A DNA stretch of 64,000 nt. Source: an uncultured Rhodopila sp. GTDB lineage: Bacteria > Pseudomonadota > Alphaproteobacteria > Acetobacterales > Acetobacteraceae. Position numbers and translations under genes: made by a program. Below the pieces are notes generated by a model. It had not been told where the DNA came from. It saw nothing but the letters and a program-made list of their open reading frames with translations, and searched no databases. Below are positions 23,967 to 34,077 of the stretch, one piece after another. The DNA is taken from NCBI RefSeq assembly GCF_903944925.1, contig NZ_CAJATU010000155.1, forward strand, positions 124,001-188,000, given 5' to 3'. Every line of letters begins with the position of its first letter. Positions within the stretch are counted from its first letter, which is position 1.

Positions 23967-25961
23967 TCAGGTGATCAGGTGGCTGAGCCAGTCTGACAAC
24001 GTGGCATTTGACGTCCCGTCGATCGTCGCGATCGCCACGCCCGTCCCGCCGGAGGTTGGCGCAACCGACAGAACGGTGCCCGTTGCGGACCCGGCCAGCG
24101 TCACATAGTTCGCCAGCGTCGAGGCTGCCCCGTTCCAGTCGGTCGCGGCGAGCGCCGCCTTCAGGTCCAGCGTATCCCCTGTTGCCAGGATGTCGTTGGT
24201 GAACGTGTCGCTACCCTTGCCCGCAGCGGGAAGGATGTATGTGTTCCGCTGCCCGGTGTCGGTGATCGTGTCGGACCCGCCGGACAGGCTTACGATGTCA
24301 GCCGAACCGCTGAGAAACAGCATGTGGTCGCCGGAGGTAGCCACCACGGAGACCTGGCTCTGGCTGACCGTGTTGCCTGCCGCCCCCGTGGAAAGCGTTA
24401 TCGGCGCCGGCAGCGGACTCGCGCCGGTTCCAGCCTGCGGCGACCATGCTGCCGCCGGGCTCGTCTTGCCCCACCAGAGGTTATTCGCGTTCTCCTGCCA
24501 GACCTCGTTATTGACATAAGCCAGTTCGGTCACATTGGCGGTTGTCGTGTCGGCGACACCATTCACCGCGACCTGGCCGGAACCGGTGATGGACCAGGTG
24601 TTGCCGCTCGCGTCGGTGATCGTGGCCGCCGAGCCGGCCAAAACCATCGAGTCATTCGCCGAAGCCGTTACGACGGGAGTTGGTGCGGGTGCCGCCGCCG
24701 GCAACGGGCTGGTCGCCGTACCGCCATTCGAATCCCAGCTGGTGCCGGTCCACTGCCACCACAGATTGGTGCCGTTTTCCTGCCAGACGCTGCCGTTGAC
24801 GTAGGCCAACTCGGCCACGCCCGAACTGTAACCGGCAGCCTGGCCGTTGATCTCCGCTGCGCCGTTGACGATCGTCCAGGTGTTGCCGAATGCGTCCGCG
24901 ATTGAGCCGGTGGCCCCGGCAAGCAATGTCATATCATTGGCCGAAGGCGTCGGCGCGGCGGTTGCGACTGTTGCCGGGGGCGTGGCAACCGTAGCGGGCG
25001 CCGATGCGGCGCTGGCCGCGGTCGCCGCGATGCCGGCGGCTATTTGCTGGCCGTATGCGGTCAGGCTGCTGCCGTCGCTGGCGGTCAGGCCGTCTCCCGG
25101 ACCACCCTGGCCCCACGACCACGCAACGTTCCCGTAGCCGCTCTGCTGGACCGCGGTGATCACCTGATTTGCATTCGGGTCGATTGTCGTGCCGCTCGTG
25201 CTGTTGCCGTATTCGCCGATGATTATCGGCAGAGTGCCATCGGCGCTGCTGATGGTTTGCTGCGTTTGCGCGATGTCGGCCGCGAGGTTTCCGCTGACCG
25301 CAGCCTGGTCGGTTGAGTAGCCCGTGATCCATCCGTAATAGTGGACGTCGCCGATGATGTTTGTCATGCCGGCGTAAACCGATTGCGTGTAGCCCTGCGC
25401 GAATGAGGACGGCGTGCTCCCGCCATTGATTTCGATCATGACCGGGTTGGCGTTGCCTGCGCCGCGGATGGCATCGTAGGTCTGTTGCTGCCAGGTAGAA
25501 AGCGCGGCGGGGTTCTGGCTGCCGGACGCGTCGGTCTCCGAAGGCTCGTTATTTGTGCCGAACCAGACATAGGGATTGCTGGCAAAGGCGGAGGCGATCG
25601 AGGAATACCAGTTGAGCTCCGTGGTGAGCTGCTGGCCGGTAAAGATCGTGCCAGAGGAGCCCCCGGCGTTTGAACCGTTAGAGGTGCTATGGTCCTCAAG
25701 TTCAACAACGATTCCGGCCGAGGTGAGCTGATCGACATAGGCTGATAGCGTGGCCGGGCTGGCGAAATCATAGATCGCCAAGCGAACGAAATTGATACCG
25801 GGGAAATCGCTTCGCAGCGTGCTTGCCGAAGGCTGGTTGCCTTCGATCACATCGACGCCTGCCGCCACAAAAGGCTGGCCGTTGGGCGCGATGATCTGGC
25901 CGTTCGTTACGTGAAATGCGCTTGTGGCTGAGGACGTCGATGCGGATGTAGTACCTGACAA
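23967..25961 (-). CDS. GH5-like secreted glycosidase with duplicated LWW module and type I secretion tail
   Basis: 664 residues, no N-terminal signal peptide. Residues about 15-300 form a TIM-barrel GH5 (cellulase-like) domain starting FHVTNGQIIAPNGQPFVAAGV, with the acid/base in WFGTNNEPSE and the nucleophile in IIIGEYGNS. An Ala/Pro-rich linker leads to two copies of a ~85-residue module (about 341-425 and 430-515) each ending VTELAYVN..VWQEN..NLWW. The last ~120 residues (DHMLFLSGSADIVSLSGGSDTI to SDWLSHLIT) resemble the VCA0849-type C-terminal target of type I exoproteins. Low-complexity Ala/Ser/Thr-rich composition fits an exported protein. Substrate unknown (beta-glucan likely). Confidence 0.8.
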   Translation of the reverse strand: MSGTTSASTSSATSAFHVTNGQIIAPNGQPFVAAGVDVIEGNQPSASTLRSDFPGINFVRLAIYDFASPATLSAYVDQLTSAGIVVELEDHSTSNGSNAGGSSGTIFTGQQLTTELNWYSSIASAFASNPYVWFGTNNEPSETDASGSQNPAALSTWQQQTYDAIRGAGNANPVMIEINGGSTPSSFAQGYTQSVYAGMTNIIGDVHYYGWITGYSTDQAAVSGNLAADIAQTQQTISSADGTLPIIIGEYGNSTSGTTIDPNANQVITAVQQSGYGNVAWSWGQGGPGDGLTASDGSSLTAYGQQIAAGIAATAASAASAPATVATPPATVATAAPTPSANDMTLLAGATGSIADAFGNTWTIVNGAAEINGQAAGYSSGVAELAYVNGSVWQENGTNLWWQWTGTSWDSNGGTATSPLPAAAPAPTPVVTASANDSMVLAGSAATITDASGNTWSITGSGQVAVNGVADTTTANVTELAYVNNEVWQENANNLWWGKTSPAAAWSPQAGTGASPLPAPITLSTGAAGNTVSQSQVSVVATSGDHMLFLSGSADIVSLSGGSDTITDTGQRNTYILPAAGKGSDTFTNDILATGDTLDLKAALAATDWNGAASTLANYVTLAGSATGTVLSVAPTSGGTGVAIATIDGTSNATLSDWLSHLIT

Positions 25962-26464
25962 AATGCCGCTCCCGTTTTCGTGATGGAAGGCAGCCTAGAT
26001 CACGAAAAAGAGAGCAGTCAAACTAGAAATCCTGTCGAAATATTTTAATACAATCAATAGTATTTCGGCACATAGCCGTCGTACTTTCACCCGTTGATAA
26101 AGTGCAGGTAGTTCATGCTGCGGATATGTTGTCGTTATCTCCGGTAATGATGCGGATACTAGCAATAGTAGCGTTATCGTTACGTACTGGCCTCGCCATC
26201 GGCCGTCCATAATCACTCAGCCGCGAACCATAGCCCTGATTGCGCAGGCATTTCGAACCCGGCTGCGCGTGCCGGGGCTGCCCGATCCGAACCCGATGAT
26301 ACGACCTCATTCGGGTCCGGAGGCTCTGAGGACGATCAAGAGCGTCCGGCCGGCTGACCAACGGCGAATCTCAATACGGGTCAGCACCATATGTCGTTCT
26401 GATATCAGACCGTCCGGGGTGTACCACAAGGCACACCGCCCGAGCCCGGATAGAACGTGGCGTA
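25962..26464. other. Intergenic stretch with AT-rich upstream region of the GH5 gene
   Basis: No supportable gene. About 25990-26200 is clearly more AT-rich than the surroundings (for example AAATATTTTAATACAATCAATA), upstream of the minus-strand GH5 gene, so it probably holds its promoter, but I cannot assign -35/-10 boxes with confidence. 26230-26460 is GC-rich, non-coding in all frames by codon character. Confidence 0.5.
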
Positions 26465-26500
26465 CAAAAGAAAACGGCCCCGAAGTCACCTCCGGGGCCG
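26465..26500 (-). terminator. Rho-independent terminator of hppA
   Basis: On the minus strand: CGGCCCCGGAG, loop GTGA, CTTCGGGGCCG, followed by TTTTCTTTT. It begins 25 bases after the hppA stop codon. Long GC stem plus T-rich tail make this the clearest intrinsic terminator of the window. Confidence 0.9.
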
Positions 26501-26524
26501 CTTCTCAACCACATACGAACCAGC

Positions 26525-28624
26525 CTACTTGATCAGGTTCGCCAAAACCGCCAGCAGCAGCAGAGCCACGATGTTGGTGATCTTGATCATCGGGTTCACC
26601 GCCGGACCAGCGGTATCCTTGTACGGGTCGCCCACGGTATCACCGGTCACCGCGGACTTGTGCGCCTCGGAACCCTTGCCACCGAAGTTACCCTCTTCGA
26701 TGTACTTCTTCGCATTGTCCCACGCGCCGCCACCCGAGGTCATCGAGATCGCGACGAACAGGCCCGTCACGATCGTTCCCAGCAGCATCGCACCCAAGGA
26801 CGCGAACGCCGCAGCCTTGCCGGCGATGATGGCGATCACGATCCACAGCACGATCGGCGCACCGACCGGCAGCAGCGACGGCAGGATCATCTCCTTGATC
26901 GCGGCCTTGGTCAGCAGGTCAACCGCCTTGCCGTATTCCGGCTTGCCGGTGCCTTCCATGATGCCCGGGATCTCCCGGAACTGGCGGCGGACTTCCACCA
27001 CCACGGAGCCGGCCGCGCGACCCACCGCGGTCATGCCCATCGAGCCGAACAGGTACGGCAACAAGCCGCCGATGAACAGCCCGACGACCACGTACGGATT
27101 TTGCAGCGTGAAATCGACGGTCAGTTTCGGGAAGTAATGCGCCAAGTCCTGGGTATAGGCCGCGAACAGCACCAGCGAGGCCAAGCCGGCCGAACCGATG
27201 GCATAGCCCTTGGTCACCGCCTTGGTGGTGTTGCCGACGGCGTCCAGCGCATCCGTCGTCACGCGCACGTCTTCCGGCAGATCGGCCATCTGGGCAATGC
27301 CACCGGCATTGTCCGTCACCGGGCCATACGCATCCAACGCCACGATCACACCGGCGAGGGACAACATGGTCGTCGCCGCAACCGCGATGCCGAACAGGCC
27401 CGCGATCATGGACGTGAAGATGATGCCGATGCTGATGACCACCACCGGCAGCGCCGTCGCTTCCATCGAGATTGCCAGCCCCTGGATCACGTTGGTGCCG
27501 TGACCGGTGGTGGAGCTTTGCGCGATCGACCGTACTGGCCGGTATTCGGTCGATGTGTAATACTCGGTGATCCAGACGATCGCCCCGGTCACCGCCAGGC
27601 CGATCAGCGAGCAGATGAACAGTTCGAAGCCGTTGACCGATCCGCCTGCCGTCAAAGTCAGCGGGGTGAACAGGCCGGCGGTGAAGATGATGACGAACAG
27701 GATACCGACGACAGATGCGCCGCCGGTGACCAGCAGGCCGCGGTAAAGCGCCTTCATGATCCCGTTATCCGGACCCAGCTTGACGTAATAGGTGCCAAGG
27801 ATGGAGGTCAGGATACAAACCGCGCAGATGCCAAGCGGCAGCAGCAGCAGTTCGTCGCGGATCACGCCGGTGAACAGGATCGCCGCCAGCAGCATGGTCG
27901 CCACGATGGTCACCGCATAGGTCTCGAACAAGTCGGCCGCCATACCGGCGCAGTCGCCGACGTTGTCGCCGACGTTGTCCGCGATCACAGCCGGGTTGCG
28001 GGGGTCATCTTCCGGAATCCCGGCCTCAACCTTGCCAACCAGATCGGCGCCCACGTCGGCGCCCTTGGTGAAGATGCCGCCGCCGAGACGGGCGAAGATG
28101 GAGATCAGCGATCCGCCGAAGCCAAGCGCGACCATTGCTTCCAGCACCGGACGCACGTCGGCGTCTGGCCCTACGCCCCGGCGCAGGTAGAAGTAATAGC
28201 CGGCAACGCCCAGCAGGCCCAGGCCGACGACCAGCAGGCCGGTGATGGCGCCCGCCTTGAAGGCGACGTCGAGACCGGATGCCAGGCCGCGGCGGGATGC
28301 CTGCGCGGTACGCACATTGGCGCGGACCGAGACATTCATGCCGATGAAGCCGGTCGCCGCCGACAGGACCGCGCCGATAAAGAAGCCGATGGCGGTGTGG
28401 AGGCCCAGGAACAGGCCCAGAATGACCATGATGACCACGCCGACAAGGCCAATCGTGAGATACTGCCGGTTCAGGTAGGCGCGGGCGCCTTCCTGTACGG
28501 CCGCGGCAATTTCTTGCATGCGGGCCGTTCCGGCGTCCGCGGCAAGTACTTGCCGAGTAGTGATGAGACCATACACCAGGGCCGCGAGGCCGCAGGCGAT
28601 GATCAGGATTTGCGCCGCACTCAT
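26525..28624 (-). CDS. hppA: Membrane-bound proton-translocating pyrophosphatase (K+-independent type)
   Basis: Couples pyrophosphate hydrolysis to proton pumping across the inner membrane. 699 residues, about 16 helices. Pyrophosphate/Mg motifs include the [20 protein letters not shown] region and [19 protein letters not shown]. The diagnostic segment [10 protein letters not shown] has Lys where K+-dependent enzymes have Ala, which by the established family rule marks the K+-independent H+-PPase. Single gene with its own terminator; divergent from the mannose-1-P gene across a 258-bp gap. Confidence 0.96.
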   Translation of the reverse strand: MSAAQILIIACGLAALVYGLITTRQVLAADAGTARMQEIAAAVQEGARAYLNRQYLTIGLVGVVIMVILGLFLGLHTAIGFFIGAVLSAATGFIGMNVSVRANVRTAQASRRGLASGLDVAFKAGAITGLLVVGLGLLGVAGYYFYLRRGVGPDADVRPVLEAMVALGFGGSLISIFARLGGGIFTKGADVGADLVGKVEAGIPEDDPRNPAVIADNVGDNVGDCAGMAADLFETYAVTIVATMLLAAILFTGVIRDELLLLPLGICAVCILTSILGTYYVKLGPDNGIMKALYRGLLVTGGASVVGILFVIIFTAGLFTPLTLTAGGSVNGFELFICSLIGLAVTGAIVWITEYYTSTEYRPVRSIAQSSTTGHGTNVIQGLAISMEATALPVVVISIGIIFTSMIAGLFGIAVAATTMLSLAGVIVALDAYGPVTDNAGGIAQMADLPEDVRVTTDALDAVGNTTKAVTKGYAIGSAGLASLVLFAAYTQDLAHYFPKLTVDFTLQNPYVVVGLFIGGLLPYLFGSMGMTAVGRAAGSVVVEVRRQFREIPGIMEGTGKPEYGKAVDLLTKAAIKEMILPSLLPVGAPIVLWIVIAIIAGKAAAFASLGAMLLGTIVTGLFVAISMTSGGGAWDNAKKYIEEGNFGGKGSEAHKSAVTGDTVGDPYKDTAGPAVNPMIKITNIVALLLLAVLANLIK

Positions 28625-28882
28625 TTCGGGTTTACCCCTTCCTCGTTATTCGGTAGGCGCCTATCCCCGAAGCACTCCATGTTCTGGCGCCACGGTCGCG
28701 GCATATGCCAGATGCGTGACGGTCCGGCAATCGGCCAAGGATTTTCAGCGACGGGCAGCGGCGTTGTCCCGTACGCAACCGTATTCGATTTTCGTCCGCA
28801 TCTTTTGAAGACACCCCGCACCCGATGATGTGCTTGCGGCTTGGCAAGCAGGGGTAAAGGCGGGCTAGAACGTTCCGGGCAT

Positions 28883-30319
28883 ATGGATGAGGCCATGACC
28901 GAAAATCGTATCGTTCCCATTATCCTGTCCGGCGGCTCCGGCACCCGGCTTTGGCCGGTCTCGCGGGAGAGCTTCCCCAAGCAGCTTTGGCCCTTGGTGT
29001 CGGAGCGGACGCTGATGCAGGAAACCGCCCTGCGGGCGCACGGCGCGGGGTTCGCACCGCCGATCGTGGTGTGCAACAACGAACACCGCTTCCTGATCGC
29101 CGAGCAGTTGCGCGACGCCGGTATCAACGATGCCCGCATCGTGCTGGAACCGGTGGGCCGCAACAGCGCCCCGGCGATCGCCGCCGCCGCACTTCTGGTG
29201 GCGGAGGATGATCCGGACGCAGTGGTGTGGATGATGGCGGCCGACGCCTCGATCACGGACACAGCCGCCTTGCAGGTCGCGCTGAACGCTGCGGCGACAG
29301 CCGCGAGAGCCGGCTATGTGGTGACCTTCGGCATGCAGCCGACGGCGCCCGAGACCGGTTACGGATATATCGAAATCGGCGATCCGCTGCCCAAGGCGGA
29401 TGGTGTCTATGGCGTGGCGCGCTTTCTGGAGAAGCCTTCCGCCGAGACGGCGGCGCAGTTCGTCTCCGGCGGCCGGCATTTGTGGAACTCCGGCATGTTC
29501 GTCTTCACTGCCCGCACCTTGCTGCAGGAGCTGGAGGTTCACGCGCCCGCCGTCCTCCCCGCCATCCGCCAATCCGTAGCCGATCGGCAGACCGATCTGG
29601 ATTTCATCCGGTTGGGGGTGGAGGCGTTCAAGGCCTGCCCGTCGATCAGCATCGACTATGCGGTGGCGGAGCGGACCAGCCGCGCGGCGGTGGTTCCGGC
29701 CAATCTCGGCTGGTCGGATGTCGGAAGCTGGAGCGCGCTGTGGGAGCTTGGCGTCAAGGATGAGGCCGGCAACGTCGCGCTGGGCGATGTCTTCCTGGAG
29801 GGCGCCGAGAATTGCTACGTCCGCAGCGACGGCATGCTCGCCGCGGTCGTCGGCCTGAAGGATGTCGTGGTAGTGGTGACCGAAGACGCTGTGCTGGCTA
29901 TGCATCGCGCCCACGCCCAGGACGTCAAGAAGATCGTTGAGCGACTGAAGGCCGCGCGCCGGCCGGAAGCTGTGGCGCATAATCGTTGCTATCGGCCATG
30001 GGGCTACTACGAAAGCCTGTTCCAGGGCGAACGCTTCCAGGTCAAGCGTATCGTGGTCAATCCGGGGCGGCAGCTATCGCTGCAAAGCCATTTCCATCGG
30101 GCCGAGCACTGGGTCGTGGTCAACGGCACCGCCCGCGTGACGCGGGATTCGCAAACCCTGATCGTCCGTGAGAATGAGAGCGTCTATCTGCCGCTGGGCT
30201 GCGTCCACCGGCTGGAGAACCCGGGGAAGATTCCGCTAACGCTGATCGAGGTGCAGTCCGGCGCGTATCTGGGTGAGGACGACATCGTCCGGCTGGAAGA
30301 TACCTACGGCCGGGTTTGA
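28883..30319 (+). CDS. Mannose-1-phosphate guanylyltransferase / mannose-6-phosphate isomerase
   Basis: Bifunctional enzyme making GDP-mannose for exopolysaccharide or LPS. N-terminal nucleotidyltransferase with ILSGGSGTRLWPVSRESFPKQ and FLEKPS, then C-terminal type II phosphomannose isomerase cupin with the metal-site region RQLSLQSHFHRAEHWVVVNG. About 478 residues, standard length for AlgA/ManC/CpsB. ATG at 28883 (MDEAMTENR) or 28895 (MTENR) both precede the conserved start. It is isolated from other sugar nucleotide genes; the next gene converges 11 bp away. Confidence 0.94.
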   Translation: MDEAMTENRIVPIILSGGSGTRLWPVSRESFPKQLWPLVSERTLMQETALRAHGAGFAPPIVVCNNEHRFLIAEQLRDAGINDARIVLEPVGRNSAPAIAAAALLVAEDDPDAVVWMMAADASITDTAALQVALNAAATAARAGYVVTFGMQPTAPETGYGYIEIGDPLPKADGVYGVARFLEKPSAETAAQFVSGGRHLWNSGMFVFTARTLLQELEVHAPAVLPAIRQSVADRQTDLDFIRLGVEAFKACPSISIDYAVAERTSRAAVVPANLGWSDVGSWSALWELGVKDEAGNVALGDVFLEGAENCYVRSDGMLAAVVGLKDVVVVVTEDAVLAMHRAHAQDVKKIVERLKAARRPEAVAHNRCYRPWGYYESLFQGERFQVKRIVVNPGRQLSLQSHFHRAEHWVVVNGTARVTRDSQTLIVRENESVYLPLGCVHRLENPGKIPLTLIEVQSGAYLGEDDIVRLEDTYGRV

Positions 30320-30330
30320 CCGGACAGGCT

Positions 30331-30807
30331 TCAAACCGGGGTTCGGCGGGCCAGCGGCTCGATGAATTGCGGCTCGGTGTCCCAGGGGAACAGAATCCAG
30401 GTGTCCTGGGACACCTCGGTTACAAAGGTGTCCACCGCCTCCCGACCCTGCGGCTTGGCGTAGATGCAGGCAAAATAGGCCTTTGGCAGAAGGGCGCGCA
30501 CCACGCGGGCGGTGGTGCCGGAATCCACCAGGTCGTCGACGATCAGGAACCCGGTGCCGTCGCCGGCCGCTTCGGGCGGCTTGGTGACCACCGGCTCGCC
30601 GCGCTGTTCATCCTGGTAGGTGACGACGCAGACGCTTTCCACCAGCCGCAGATCGAGCTCGCGCGCGATGATCGCGGCGGGGATCAGGCCGCCTCGGCTG
30701 ATCGCGACGATCCCGGCATACGGTCCGGTGTCCATTAGCCGCCACGCCAGGGCGCGGGCATCGCGATGGAGCTGATCCCAGGTTACCGTATAGTAGTGCG
30801 CGGCCAT
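30331..30807 (-). CDS. gpt: Xanthine(-guanine) phosphoribosyltransferase
   Basis: Salvages xanthine/guanine with PRPP. Type I phosphoribosyltransferase with PRPP motif FLIVDDLVDSGTTARVV, the flexible-loop YQDEQRGEP region and C-terminal WILFPWDTEPQF typical of Gpt. 158 residues from ATG 30807 (MAAHYYTVTW); upstream tracked residues are leader. Divergent from the enoyl-CoA hydratase gene, 74 bp apart. Confidence 0.92.
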   Translation of the reverse strand: MAAHYYTVTWDQLHRDARALAWRLMDTGPYAGIVAISRGGLIPAAIIARELDLRLVESVCVVTYQDEQRGEPVVTKPPEAAGDGTGFLIVDDLVDSGTTARVVRALLPKAYFACIYAKPQGREAVDTFVTEVSQDTWILFPWDTEPQFIEPLARRTPV

Positions 30808-30881
30808 ATAAGCTTTTGGGCGAAAACAGGCGGTCGGTGCAAGAGGGTTCCGGTTACCGCCGGCGACAGGGAGAGCAACCA

Positions 30882-31646
30882 ATGGCGGATGTTATCGTCA
30901 CGCAGTCCGGCCCGGTGCTGGAAATCCGGCTCAACCGGCCGGAAAAGAAGAATGCCCTGACCGGGGAGATGTATGACGCGGTCGAAACCGCGTTCAGGCG
31001 CGCCGACGACGATCCGGCGATCCGGGTAGTCGTGCTGACCGGGACGGGCGACGCCTTCACCAGCGGCAATGACATCAAGGACTTTCAGGCGCGGGCGGCG
31101 ACGGAGGAGGGAATCCAGGTCTCGCCTTTCCTCAACGCCTTGTCCTCTTTGACGAAGCCGCTGGTGGCGGCGGTCAACGGCATGGCTGTCGGCGTTGGGA
31201 CCACAATGCTGGCCCATGCGGATATCGTTGTGGCGGTGCGCTCGGCGCGCTTCGTGATGCCGTTCACCAGCCTGGGGCTTGTGCCGGAAGCCGCCAGTTC
31301 GCTGCTGTTTCCCCTGCTGGTCGGGCACCAGCGGGCCAGCGCGCTGCTGTTGCTCGGCGAGCCAATCGATGCGGAAACCGCATACGACTGGGGTTTGGTC
31401 AATCGGCTAGTGGCCGATGCCGATCTGATGAGCACTGCGCATGAGTACGCGGCTCGGCTGGCGGCGCTGCCGCCCGAAGCAGTGCGGCAAACCAAGGCGC
31501 TGATCAAGCACGGCCGCCGCGACGTGCCGGGGCGGATCGAGGAGGAACTGGCGCTGTTCCGCCACCGGCTGCGCTCGGCGGAGGCGGCGGAGGCGTTCCG
31601 GGCGTTCGTGGAGAAGCGCAAGCCGGATTTTTCGCGGTTTTCATAA
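30882..31646 (+). CDS. Enoyl-CoA hydratase/isomerase family protein
   Basis: Crotonase-fold protein of 254 residues. N-terminal RLNRPEKKNALTGEMYD, the CoA segment TSGNDIKDFQ, oxyanion-hole NGMAVGVGTTMLAHADIV and the ending AFRAFVEKRKPDFS are all present. The catalytic Glu positions are not the canonical pair: SLGLVPEAASS has one acidic residue, as in isomerase-like members, so hydratase against delta-isomerase is open. A GGGAGAG RBS precedes ATG 30882. Complete, unlike the remnant at 3471-4064. Confidence 0.88.
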   Translation: MADVIVTQSGPVLEIRLNRPEKKNALTGEMYDAVETAFRRADDDPAIRVVVLTGTGDAFTSGNDIKDFQARAATEEGIQVSPFLNALSSLTKPLVAAVNGMAVGVGTTMLAHADIVVAVRSARFVMPFTSLGLVPEAASSLLFPLLVGHQRASALLLLGEPIDAETAYDWGLVNRLVADADLMSTAHEYAARLAALPPEAVRQTKALIKHGRRDVPGRIEEELALFRHRLRSAEAAEAFRAFVEKRKPDFSRFS

Positions 31647-31686
31647 CCGGTAGTCGGGCACCTTCGCCAAAGTTGGTGCCGAGGGA

Positions 31687-33282
31687 TCAATCAGCCTCAG
31701 CCGCGACCGCGCCGCCATGGGTTTCCATCGCCAGCGGATGGAACTGCGCATAGCGTGACAGGTAGAACAGGATGCCGGCCACCCCGAGATAAGACACCGC
31801 GACCGCGGGCGAGCTGTTTATCCTGATGCCCTCCGCCCCATGGATGAATCCGAAGAACGTCAGGATCGTTCCGGCCAGGGCGAAGGCAGCCGCTTTTTCG
31901 AATGCACGGTCGATGATGAACACGGTGATCGCACCGAGGATGATGCCCGCCAGGGTGGCGCCACCGCCTAACGTTGCCAAACCGTCATACAGCACCCCGA
32001 CCTGCGCCAGCTTGCCGGTGCCGACCGCGGCGGCGTTCGTTCCGGCGGCGCCGAGTGCGTTGTCGATTTGGGTCTTTCCCCAGGCGGCCAACTGAGGCAG
32101 CAGCGCCAGAACGATCGCCGGAGCATGGCGATGCGGCGACTCCTGGAAAGCCTGAGATCCAATCAGCATTCCGATGTAAAGCAAAATCGGCAGGATCGCA
32201 ACGACCGGGATCAGGGCGCTGATCACGGCGATGATGCCGAGCCAGGTCAACACCAAAACGATGATGCCGGTCATTGCAGAATAGCCGATCCGGCCACCCA
32301 TCGATTTCCAACCGGGGTGGCCGATATAGACAGCGTTGATGAACGGATTTCCCATCAGGCAACCAATCAGGCTGATGACGCCGTCCGCCGTCAACACGCG
32401 GATGGTCGGAAAACTGTCGCCGGCTGCGGCGGCGCTTTCGACGTTGTCCAGCGCCTCGATCAGATCGTAGATGCCGAACGGGATCGCGGTGACCAGAATA
32501 ATTCCAAGGTATTTGAAGCCGTCGAACGTGTAGTTGAACGCCGGCATCGGCAAGGAAAAGCCGAAATTCGAGACGGATACAGCAAGTTTTCCGACGCTGA
32601 GATCGCCGTACCCCAAGCCGAGCGCAGTTGATACCCAGGCGATCAGAGTACCAACGGCGATGGCCACCAGCCCGCCCGGGACGCCGCCGAAATACCGCAC
32701 GCCACCGAACCAGTTCGCCAGGATGACCGCAAAGCAGACAACGCCGATCACTGGGGTGGAAAAAACCTGGGCTGCGGGGCTCATGGATATAAATGTGATG
32801 GAAATTCCGGCCAATGAACCGAGCAACGCCGCGCGTGGTGTGATCTTGCGAATATACGGTCCGACAAAACCGCCCAGCATCAAAACAAAACTTTGAATGA
32901 ACACCCAGGTCAGCCCCGCCTCCCACGCCTGGACCGGATCATTCGTTGCCAGTTTGATCGGCAGCATGACCACGAAAGTCACCACAAACATGTGAGGCAC
33001 GCTGATGCCCGAAGGCAGCGCGCAGACATCGCTGCGCCCGGTCTTGCGGGCCAAATTCCACGCCAGGAATGCATAATATCCCGTGCTCAGGAAAAGCATC
33101 AGGCCCAGCGCCGGCAGGATGCGTCCGAACACCAGCGCATCCGACATCTTCAGCACAAAGCGCAGCAAGCCGGTCAGGACGAGGACGTTCACCAGGATGT
33201 TGGTTCCGAAGCCGAACAAGGCGTTCCAGTCGCCCGCAACCCAGAATTTCGGCCGAAAATCGGTTGCCGTATTTCCGCTCAT
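31687..33282 (-). CDS. NCS2-like (xanthine/uracil-type) permease
   Basis: 531-residue inner-membrane transporter with about 12-14 predicted helices, belonging to the broader xanthine/uracil permease-like group but divergent from XanQ/UraA. Visible: WNALFGFGTNILVNVLVLTGLL near the N-terminus, SDVCALPSGISVPHMFVV, and PFINAVYIGHPGWKSMGGRIGYS near the middle. It ends the two-gene unit with the cysteine hydrolase (16-bp gap), suggesting uptake of the compound the hydrolase acts on, such as a purine breakdown product or amide. Substrate is not decided by sequence. Confidence 0.8.
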   Translation of the reverse strand: MSGNTATDFRPKFWVAGDWNALFGFGTNILVNVLVLTGLLRFVLKMSDALVFGRILPALGLMLFLSTGYYAFLAWNLARKTGRSDVCALPSGISVPHMFVVTFVVMLPIKLATNDPVQAWEAGLTWVFIQSFVLMLGGFVGPYIRKITPRAALLGSLAGISITFISMSPAAQVFSTPVIGVVCFAVILANWFGGVRYFGGVPGGLVAIAVGTLIAWVSTALGLGYGDLSVGKLAVSVSNFGFSLPMPAFNYTFDGFKYLGIILVTAIPFGIYDLIEALDNVESAAAAGDSFPTIRVLTADGVISLIGCLMGNPFINAVYIGHPGWKSMGGRIGYSAMTGIIVLVLTWLGIIAVISALIPVVAILPILLYIGMLIGSQAFQESPHRHAPAIVLALLPQLAAWGKTQIDNALGAAGTNAAAVGTGKLAQVGVLYDGLATLGGGATLAGIILGAITVFIIDRAFEKAAAFALAGTILTFFGFIHGAEGIRINSSPAVAVSYLGVAGILFYLSRYAQFHPLAMETHGGAVAAEAD

Positions 33283-33298
33283 GCTGCCGCTCCGTTGA

Positions 33299-33958
33299 TC
33301 AGTTGATTGCCTGCAAGACCGCCGCCGAAGCCGCGACCCAGCCGAAAATGCCGCCCTGCGCCTTGATCATCCGAAGACCCATGTCGTGGAACTCCGGGAA
33401 ATACGAGCCGCAGCAATCGGAGACGACCAGGCAGTCATAGCCGCGGTCGTTGGCTTCGCGGACCGTGGTGTTGACGCAAACCTCCGTCGTGACACCTGTA
33501 ACGACAAGCTGGCTGATGCCACGGTTTTGCAGGATCGCCTGCAAGTCTGTGGCGAAGAATGCGCCCTTGCCGGGCTTGTCGATCACCGGCTCACCGGCGG
33601 CCGGATAGAGTTCGGGGATGATGTCGTGGCCTGCCTCGCCGCGCACCAGAATGCGGCCCATCGGTCCCGGGTCGCCGATGCATCTCGCGCTGCGCCCGCG
33701 GATTTTCTTTGCCGGCGGCAAATCCGCCAGATCCGGGCGATGGCCTTCGCGGGTGTGGATTACCAACCCGCCGGCCTTGCGCCATGCGGCGAGCAGCGCC
33801 CGGTTCGGCTCGATCGTGCGGCGAAGTTGCGAGACGTCGTTGCCCAGCATTTCGCCGAAGCCGCCGGGCTCAAGAAAATCCCGCTGCATATCGATGATCA
33901 GCAGCGCGGCGATGGGGAGATTCAAAGTGTATTCGTACGGTTCCGCCTCGACGATCAT
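33299..33958 (-). CDS. Isochorismatase-family cysteine hydrolase, biuret-hydrolase-like
   Basis: 219 residues. The catalytic Asp is in LIIDMQRDF, Lys in DKPGKGAFF and nucleophile Cys in [20 protein letters not shown]. Segments [24 protein letters not shown] and ELYP closely follow biuret hydrolase (BiuH) and related amidases rather than isochorismatases or nicotinamidases. It probably hydrolyses a small amide (biuret, carbamoyl or ureido compound), releasing ammonia. The first gene of a unit with the permease. Substrate is inference. Confidence 0.8.
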   Translation of the reverse strand: MIVEAEPYEYTLNLPIAALLIIDMQRDFLEPGGFGEMLGNDVSQLRRTIEPNRALLAAWRKAGGLVIHTREGHRPDLADLPPAKKIRGRSARCIGDPGPMGRILVRGEAGHDIIPELYPAAGEPVIDKPGKGAFFATDLQAILQNRGISQLVVTGVTTEVCVNTTVREANDRGYDCLVVSDCCGSYFPEFHDMGLRMIKAQGGIFGWVAASAAVLQAIN

Positions 33959-34077
33959 GGATGCCCCCGGGCGAGGAGATTAATACCAGCCCACAATGCA
34001 ACTTTAAGGCCAGTATCCGGGAGACGTGCGGGACGCAATCGCCGAGCGCGCGGAGTTGTCCGCCGCGCCGGCTGGTA

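Noticed and set aside
26660-28828. 722-residue plus-strand ORF
   Set aside because: Antisense shadow of hppA, extremely rich in His, Asp, Arg and Gln with no domain.
31647-31686. Hairpin TCGGGCACC / GGTGCCGAG between convergent genes
   Set aside because: Stem needs a bulge and no T-run follows; too weak to call a terminator.
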